Positions 58,601-64,000 of a DNA stretch of 64,000 bases are shown piece by piece. The notes below the pieces were generated by a model. The model had not been told where the DNA came from and searched no databases. It saw only the letters and a list, made by a program, of their open reading frames with translations. The stretch comes from Climacium dendroides (Eukaryota > Streptophyta > Bryopsida > Hypnales > Climaciaceae). Position 1 is the first letter of the stretch, and every line of letters begins with the position of its first letter. Location of the stretch: positions 2,296,501-2,360,500 of the forward strand of contig OX467089.1 of assembly GCA_950106755.1 (NCBI GenBank). The letters run 5' to 3'. Both the position numbers and the translations under genes were made by a program.

Positions 58601-59985
58601 TGTGCAGTAGTATAGAGTAGCAACAATACTGGAGTCCGGCCGTCAAAAGTTGGAAAAATAGGATCTAGGATTTACCGGAAATCTAGTAGGAATGTTTTGT
58701 GGGATTTTTAGGATGATGTTAGTTTTAGTTTAAGTTGGGTTTTGATGGACCTTTTTGGTCATTCACATCCGTCCTATTATTTCCAGCGTGTACTTTTTTG
58801 AGCTTAATCTAAGTGTTTGGAAGTGTCCATTCTCTTATCTTTTGTATTCGGTACATGCTTGTGGGGTATGTGGGTCCATTCTTGCTTTTCCGGACGCTTA
58901 GAACTTACCTTGAGTAGTAAGAGTCGACTTCGTGAGTGGTTTTCAGGCGTCACTAACTTGATGGAGAGATCGGCTGGATTGTTTCGACAGTAGTATTAGT
59001 GTACTACCACCTGGATGCTGGTATAGCTTGAAGGTAGGATATGGCCTTAGGTGAAAATGGTATTTGAGAGGCTGCTAGCAACTTCCGTGTACGGGAGTTT
59101 GCAAGACGTTCTCGAATTCCGGATTGCCGAAATTCCCCATAGACGGAGTAAAAGCCTCGGCGCAACACCCAAGAGAATACAAGGATATCCACCCGGTCGA
59201 TGGGAGGCTTAGTGTCCGGCTAATGTGAAAATGTCGTTGTAGTCCTTGACCGTCCCTGCATGACCTGGTCCGGTAAGCATTTCGGATCTGTGAGGTGACA
59301 GAAAGTAGGACACTTCTGGTCCCTGAAGTGTTAGTTTAGCATCAATATTAGAGATAGAGAGGTTGAGAGGTTGAGAGAGAGAGAGAGCGTGTTTCCGAAC
59401 ACGATAAGCATCCGGACAGTGGATCAGGCCACTCGTCACCTAAATCCACGGATCTCGGAAGGGGCAACTGAACGGTTTTCGGACTTTTCCGGAACCCACC
59501 CGGCACTAGTGGCCAGACCGGACCGGACCTGTAATCCGGAGTAGCAAAGTAGAAGAGAAAGTGAATGCGTAGGTCGAGGTTAGTCTATGAATCTGTAAAC
59601 CTCAAACCTCGTGGGAACGATTTCGGAGCGGTTTACTCTAAGTGGGCCTTTGGTGGGAATTAAGGGCTAACTCGAGGAATACTGGTCCGACTAATCACTA
59701 CATTGCTTTAAGAAGTAAAGTGCATCCGCGGTGTCTTCATAGGTTAGCCGAAGGAGGAATTATGGGCGCATCCATTCTAGTTTACGGTGTAGATTAGGGG
59801 AAGACAGGTCTCAAGAGGAGAGCACTCTTACAAGTTCACAAATGAGCGTTAGAATTAGAAGTGTTCTGTGGAAGCAACTCTTGAGGAGGATCCTTGAGTG
59901 GAGTGAGAAGATTAGAGCGCTAGTAATTTTGAAACCTCAAAGAGTGATTCCGGTCATTGATAAGTTTTAGATAAAGCAGTCCACG
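58601..59985 (+). other. Retroelement-type spacer between copies B and C
   Basis: About 1.4 kb with scattered TCCGGA words and a GA-rich run at about 59362-59390. No gene is recognised. Comparable in position to the 3' non-coding region after copy A, but the sequence is clearly different. Confidence 0.4.
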
Positions 59986-62102
59986 ATGGTGAGAGGAGAG
60001 GTAGTAGTGTCTTTACGTATGGTGAAGCCGGCAGTACTGGTTGATCCAAAAGAAAAGGCGGAGCTAGAAGAGGACCTTTGGCAGATGGGATGTGAAGGCT
60101 TTCTAGCCCAGCTGTGGAATTTGAAAGATGAGGATATTGTGAGGGAGGTACTCAGCGCACCATTGAAGAAATGGAAGGGGACGTTGAGGGGCCGACCCGA
60201 GGACTGGACTGCAGCGCTATGGCAAGAAACATACGATTTCAAGAAGATGAACAAAGAACCGACTTCGCGGATGGACCGTTTCTTTGTTGATAAGTTCTAG
60301 AATCCTCCCACGAAGAAGGATGGCTTTCCTGTAGCGGAATGTATAAACGTTAGGGAGAAGCGGTTGATGAAGTATCTTGCAGCTATCCTCAGTCCAAAGC
60401 GGCTGAATAGGATTACGGTCACCCTAGCAAATACCATTTTTGGTGCACTGTCGGGTGACCAGAAAATAGATTGGGGAGTAGTGGTGAGGGAGTAAACAAA
60501 GAGGTTGGTAAGGGGCATAGGGAAGTCTAAACCTTCCCATATAACCCCTTTCCTCTATCACTTGTACCAAGTTCATGGCAGGCTTACAAATAGAGAACTA
60601 GATTCATACGATACAGCCAAAGCCATGTCGGAATTTGAAATAGAAGATCCGGATGAGGAAGCCGGGCAGGAAGAGGAAGATTCAGAGGTCGAAATAGGTG
60701 GAGATATTCCACAAGTCGAGGAAACTAAGTCACAATGGAGGAGGTAGGATTGGAAAGACAAAGACCCGGAAATAGGAGAGGGAAGTAAGGGTGTCGATCC
60801 AGTCTAGAACCAGGATCCCCTGGGTCGAATTAAGAAGGAACTCAGTGAGTTCCGGGTCTAGTACGGGAAGAATCAAGAGACAATCCAAGAGCTATGCCAG
60901 CTATTGAGAGTCAACCGCAACAACTTGTTTTCCAATTGGATCGGAAGTTGAAAGAGGTAGTGAAGAGAGGGCTAAGCGAGGCGACACATAAGGTGGACCA
61001 GTTGACAAAGGAGCTGGAGGACAAAAAAGAAAAACTGGACCAGCAGAAGAGGTTCACCTACACAGCCTCGGAGAATCTTCAGGCGATCCGGGAGTTCATC
61101 GGCAATCCGGGCGAAGTCATCAACAAAGCAATGCTATTTGACGAGAAGGTGATGGAGACCGGAAAGCAGATTCCAGTCAACCTAATAATGGCCCTAGTGT
61201 CTTACCATCGCAAGATGGAGGCAATAGTAGAGCCACTACGCGAGGATGAAGGAGGTAGAAGAACGAGGAGAGCGGGAGCAAGAACCGAAAACGGAACTGG
61301 AGCTCACACCAGCACCCCTTCCAGTCACCGCAGAAGAAATTCAGGCAAAGGACAAGGTGGAGGACATATCAAGCTCTTCCATCCGACCTGAGCCTAAGGG
61401 AGAAATGACTTCCCTGCTAGGAAAAGTAACGGACATTACTCTCAATGCAACAGAAGTAGTGAAGGCTGTTGAGGAGGAGAAGTGGAGACAACAAGCGAGG
61501 CGAAGAAAGCATCGGAGGAGGTGAAGGCCGCAAATGAAGAAAAGACAAAATCTGGACTGAAACCACCCGAAAAGAAGAACATGCCCAAATCAGGGCTGAG
61601 CAGCAAGTTTATCAACCTAAGTGAATCATCTCCAATTTCTCCAACCCCTCCAGCAAAGAAGGAGAAGGTATTTCCCTCCACCCCACTCAAGTTAGCTTTG
61701 GGAAGTGAATCCGGGTCGAGGTTCGAAAGGAAGATTGGATCTCAGGGACAAGGATCCGGGAAGGGTGGAACAATTGAAGAAACCACTCCTCAGAGTGCTA
61801 GGGCCAAGGTTCCGTGCACACCAATCGCGCAGAAGAAGAAGCCTCCAATTATGTCAGCACAGAAGAAGAGGCTGATTCAAGAGAACAATGAGGAGGAGGA
61901 AGAAGAAGAGGACGGGGATGAAGAATCCGGAATTGAGGAAGAATCGGAGCCGTATTCTGACCCGGATCAAGTATTGGCAGAGACTCGGGCGACTAAGGCT
62001 GCAGTATTCAAGAAGAAGAAGCTCGTCACTCGGGGTAAGACACGCCAGGGACAGAAGACCAGAACTGTAAAGAAGCCGACCGCGAAGAAGTTGAGAACTT
62101 AG
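59986..62102 (+). pseudogene. Retroelement-like gene, copy C
   Basis: ATG 59986 (MVRGEVVVSLRMVKPAVLVD), with the most complete N-terminal part of the three copies. Conserved blocks are MGCEGFLAQLWNLKDEDIV, PEDWTAALWQETYDFKKM, KKDGFPVAEC, ITVTLANTIFGAL and HITPFLYHLYQVHGRL. One frame is interrupted by TAG 60298-60300, TAA 60493-60495, TAG 60745-60747 and two more TAGs before about 60865. Frameshifts near 60880, 61250 and 61480 follow. The rest contains the coiled coil (KVDQLTKELEDKKEKLDQQK), a Lys/Glu-rich stretch, an acidic run near 61890-61940 and a very basic tail (KTRQGQKTRTVKKPTAKK). The stop is TAG at 62100-62102. Confidence 0.62.
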
Positions 62103-64000
62103 GAAGTTACTTAGGGTAAATTTTTGAGGATAGGGTGGTGAAAGCCTAAATTTTTGGGATAGTTGTATATAATTAGGAAGTTTACTTTTTGAGTGACATG
62201 GCCACTAGCAGTTGGAAAGTGACCGGGTCCGTAATTATAGGATCTGAGATCCACTTTTAGCGGAAGTAGTGGGAGTTTAAGTGAAAGTCAACAAGGCTAG
62301 AAAGTAGTAAGGGAATGAAAAGTGTTTGGCCTTGATTGACTGGTAGGATAGGATTTTGAGGAAGTAGTTTAGTATTTAAATCCGGGGCTGGTTTGGTCCC
62401 AGTGTGCATCTTTATCTTATTTTCTTATATTCATGAGTACGTGAGGATTCGCTCTTGGAGTGATTGAACAAATCATAGTTGTGTGTACTTGGCACTTGTC
62501 CGTGTTTTGGAAGTCCAAGTTGGAAAGTGAGTATAAGTAGATACAAGGTGTGCCCGGATGCTAAGTTTATCCGGTCCAGTATTGGATTAGTGTGCGTGGG
62601 TAGAGGCAGAAGGGATCTCTAGTGTGGACTAGGAATGGACTTGGAAGAAATACGGAGGAGGGGTACTCTCCGGAAGAAGTAAGGGTTACCACGCCTCCAC
62701 AGCGCTCATTTCCCCTTTTTGTCCCCGCTAGTTTAGACCGGATTTAGGACTAACTTAGTAGGCTGTTGTTGTAGCATTGTTAGGAGGAATTAGACTAGCT
62801 TGCGTGACCTGCTAGACACGATTGTATTTCCTTTCCAATTGTGAGGACGGTCTGTTTTTCATTTGTAGGATTTGAAAGTTTATTTTTGAAAGTTTGATCA
62901 CATAGTGAAACTTCTGACACTTTAAAATCGAAGGGTAGGAGTTAAGCTTCCTTCCTGAATTCTAATTAGATTTTCTGTGTCATAGTACAAGGTGAATAAA
63001 TTCCCTGTTATACGCCCAAAAACTCCTTTAAAGTAGAACTAAGTGACCCTAAAGATCGAACCCACAAGATCTTGTGAAGTATTTAGCGTTATTGAACGAT
63101 TTAGACTAAGTTAGCACTCAAACCCAACTTCCGGTTCATGGTCAATTACTCGAAGACATTATAATATCCGGAAAACTAAGAAAGGGCTTTTCGCCAATAT
63201 TCCGGTCCTACTAACTATCCGATCTATATAACAATTACAATCCCAGAAGGCTATAATTTCCGATTCCGGTTACTCCTGTAGACCGATCCACTTCAGTCTA
63301 CCAACATTCTTCCTAATCCTATCTAGTTTAATTTAGCTTCTGTTTTACCATCAGAGGGGTCACCCCTTGGTTTTCAGAGTGGTAGGCCCACCACTCTTTC
63401 AGTAACTTATAGTGGCTGAAGATTCACTTATCCTATTCACTAATCTCCTACTTACTACGGATCTAGTTTAGTCCTTCACAACAATCTGGGTATTAATCCA
63501 GATTACACGTTACACAAGGACTCCCCGTACGATCCTCTGATACTACAACGACCTTGGGCAACCTTTTCTATTCGTGCAAAGCTAGGTGGTTACAAGTGAA
63601 ACCCGTCCATTCCAACACTTTACTAGAGTTATTTCGTTTACCAAATATGGCAACATGACCTCACAGGAGATCGGACACTCAACCGGATTTCCCACCCAGG
63701 AGTTCTAGCGCAAGTAGGAAATCCCTCCCTATCCACCTAGCCTAACAACGGTTTTCTCACCCGGAATCTCAAACTCTAGACACGTTGAGGAGGTGAAGTG
63801 CACTCTCAACTCTTTTACTACCTGCTCACATACACTGGAAATCGAAAAACGGAATGCACCAAGGGGAGGAAATGTCAACTCTAACTCCAACTCTTGTTCT
63901 CCTCTCTTCCGGTCATACAGCAATTATATACACTCACATGACATACACACACACGACAGAGAAGCAAAAGAGAAAGATACAAGGGAATTTGCAAAAGAAG
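62103..64000. mobile_element. Retroelement-derived non-coding DNA
   Basis: TCCGGA-bearing sequence with no convincing gene. At 63339-63395 the minus strand carries the conserved block seen at 12156-12213 (GTGGTGGGCCTACCAC, then GGGGTGACCCCTCTGATGG and TAAAACAGA). So the last part of the window, from about 63.1 kb, probably belongs to another family member in the minus orientation that extends beyond the window. Confidence 0.4.

Noticed and set aside
12864..62102. A changed nuclear code in which TAG and TAA mean Gln, suggested by many in-frame TAG/TAA codons
   Set aside because: The 1208-codon RING gene, the HAD gene and copy A use many CAA/CAG codons and no internal TAG/TAA, several genes end in TAG or TAA, and one aligned TAG stands for Trp (TGG) rather than Gln. 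Internal TGA codons also occur.

Overview
The window is nuclear DNA from a plant-lineage eukaryote. The evidence is degenerate interstitial TTTAGGG tracts, GT-AG introns, and plant-type transposon families (hAT, Mutator-like, CACTA-like, Ulp1-carrying elements, a TCCGGA-rich retroelement-like family). The species cannot be named from the sequence. A non-flowering land plant or charophyte alga is a guess only. I saw no tRNA, rRNA or CRISPR array and no clear housekeeping gene. Almost all coding sequence belongs to mobile elements in different states of decay.

Layout: 0.4-9.65 kb is a hAT-type region. It has an intact 1208-codon RING-finger gene, a broken hAT transposase, three GC-rich CCGTCC arrays and a recognisable right terminus at 9649. 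This element interrupts the first of three related retroelement-like genes (9.65-11.3, 56.5-58.6 and 60.0-62.1 kb). An Ulp1 (C48) protease-carrying element lies at 12.5-17.1 kb and a second copy at 40.3-44.4 kb; a zinc-finger fragment of the same family is at 20.3 kb. A CACTA-like end is at 19.7 kb.

The most unusual part is 21-28.3 kb plus 35.4-39.4 kb. Five minus-strand units (a ParB-like domain, a methyltransferase-like segment, a basic acidic protein, an intact FCP1-type HAD gene and a possible serine-rich exon) and one plus-strand DUF7869-like gene are linked by about 25 copies of one palindrome, CAGGTCG-N3-CGACCTG. Sites lie about 60-250 bp upstream of each likely start. I read this as one multigene mobile element or its remains, with a shared operator or transposase-binding site; that is inference. 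The two parts are separated by 7 kb of AT-rich repeats, including a 198-bp satellite and a small TIR element.

A spliced Mutator-like transposase occupies 46.6-49.8 kb (minus). An inverted retroelement 3' segment lies at 50.4-51.9 kb, a fold-back element at 52.9 kb, and an unrecognised broken gene at 53.9-55.5 kb. Retroelement-like sequence fills 55.6-64 kb. Reading frames are repeatedly interrupted by stops that can be explained as C-to-T changes (CAG to TAG, CGA to TGA, TGG to TAG), as expected from deamination of methylated cytosines in silenced elements.
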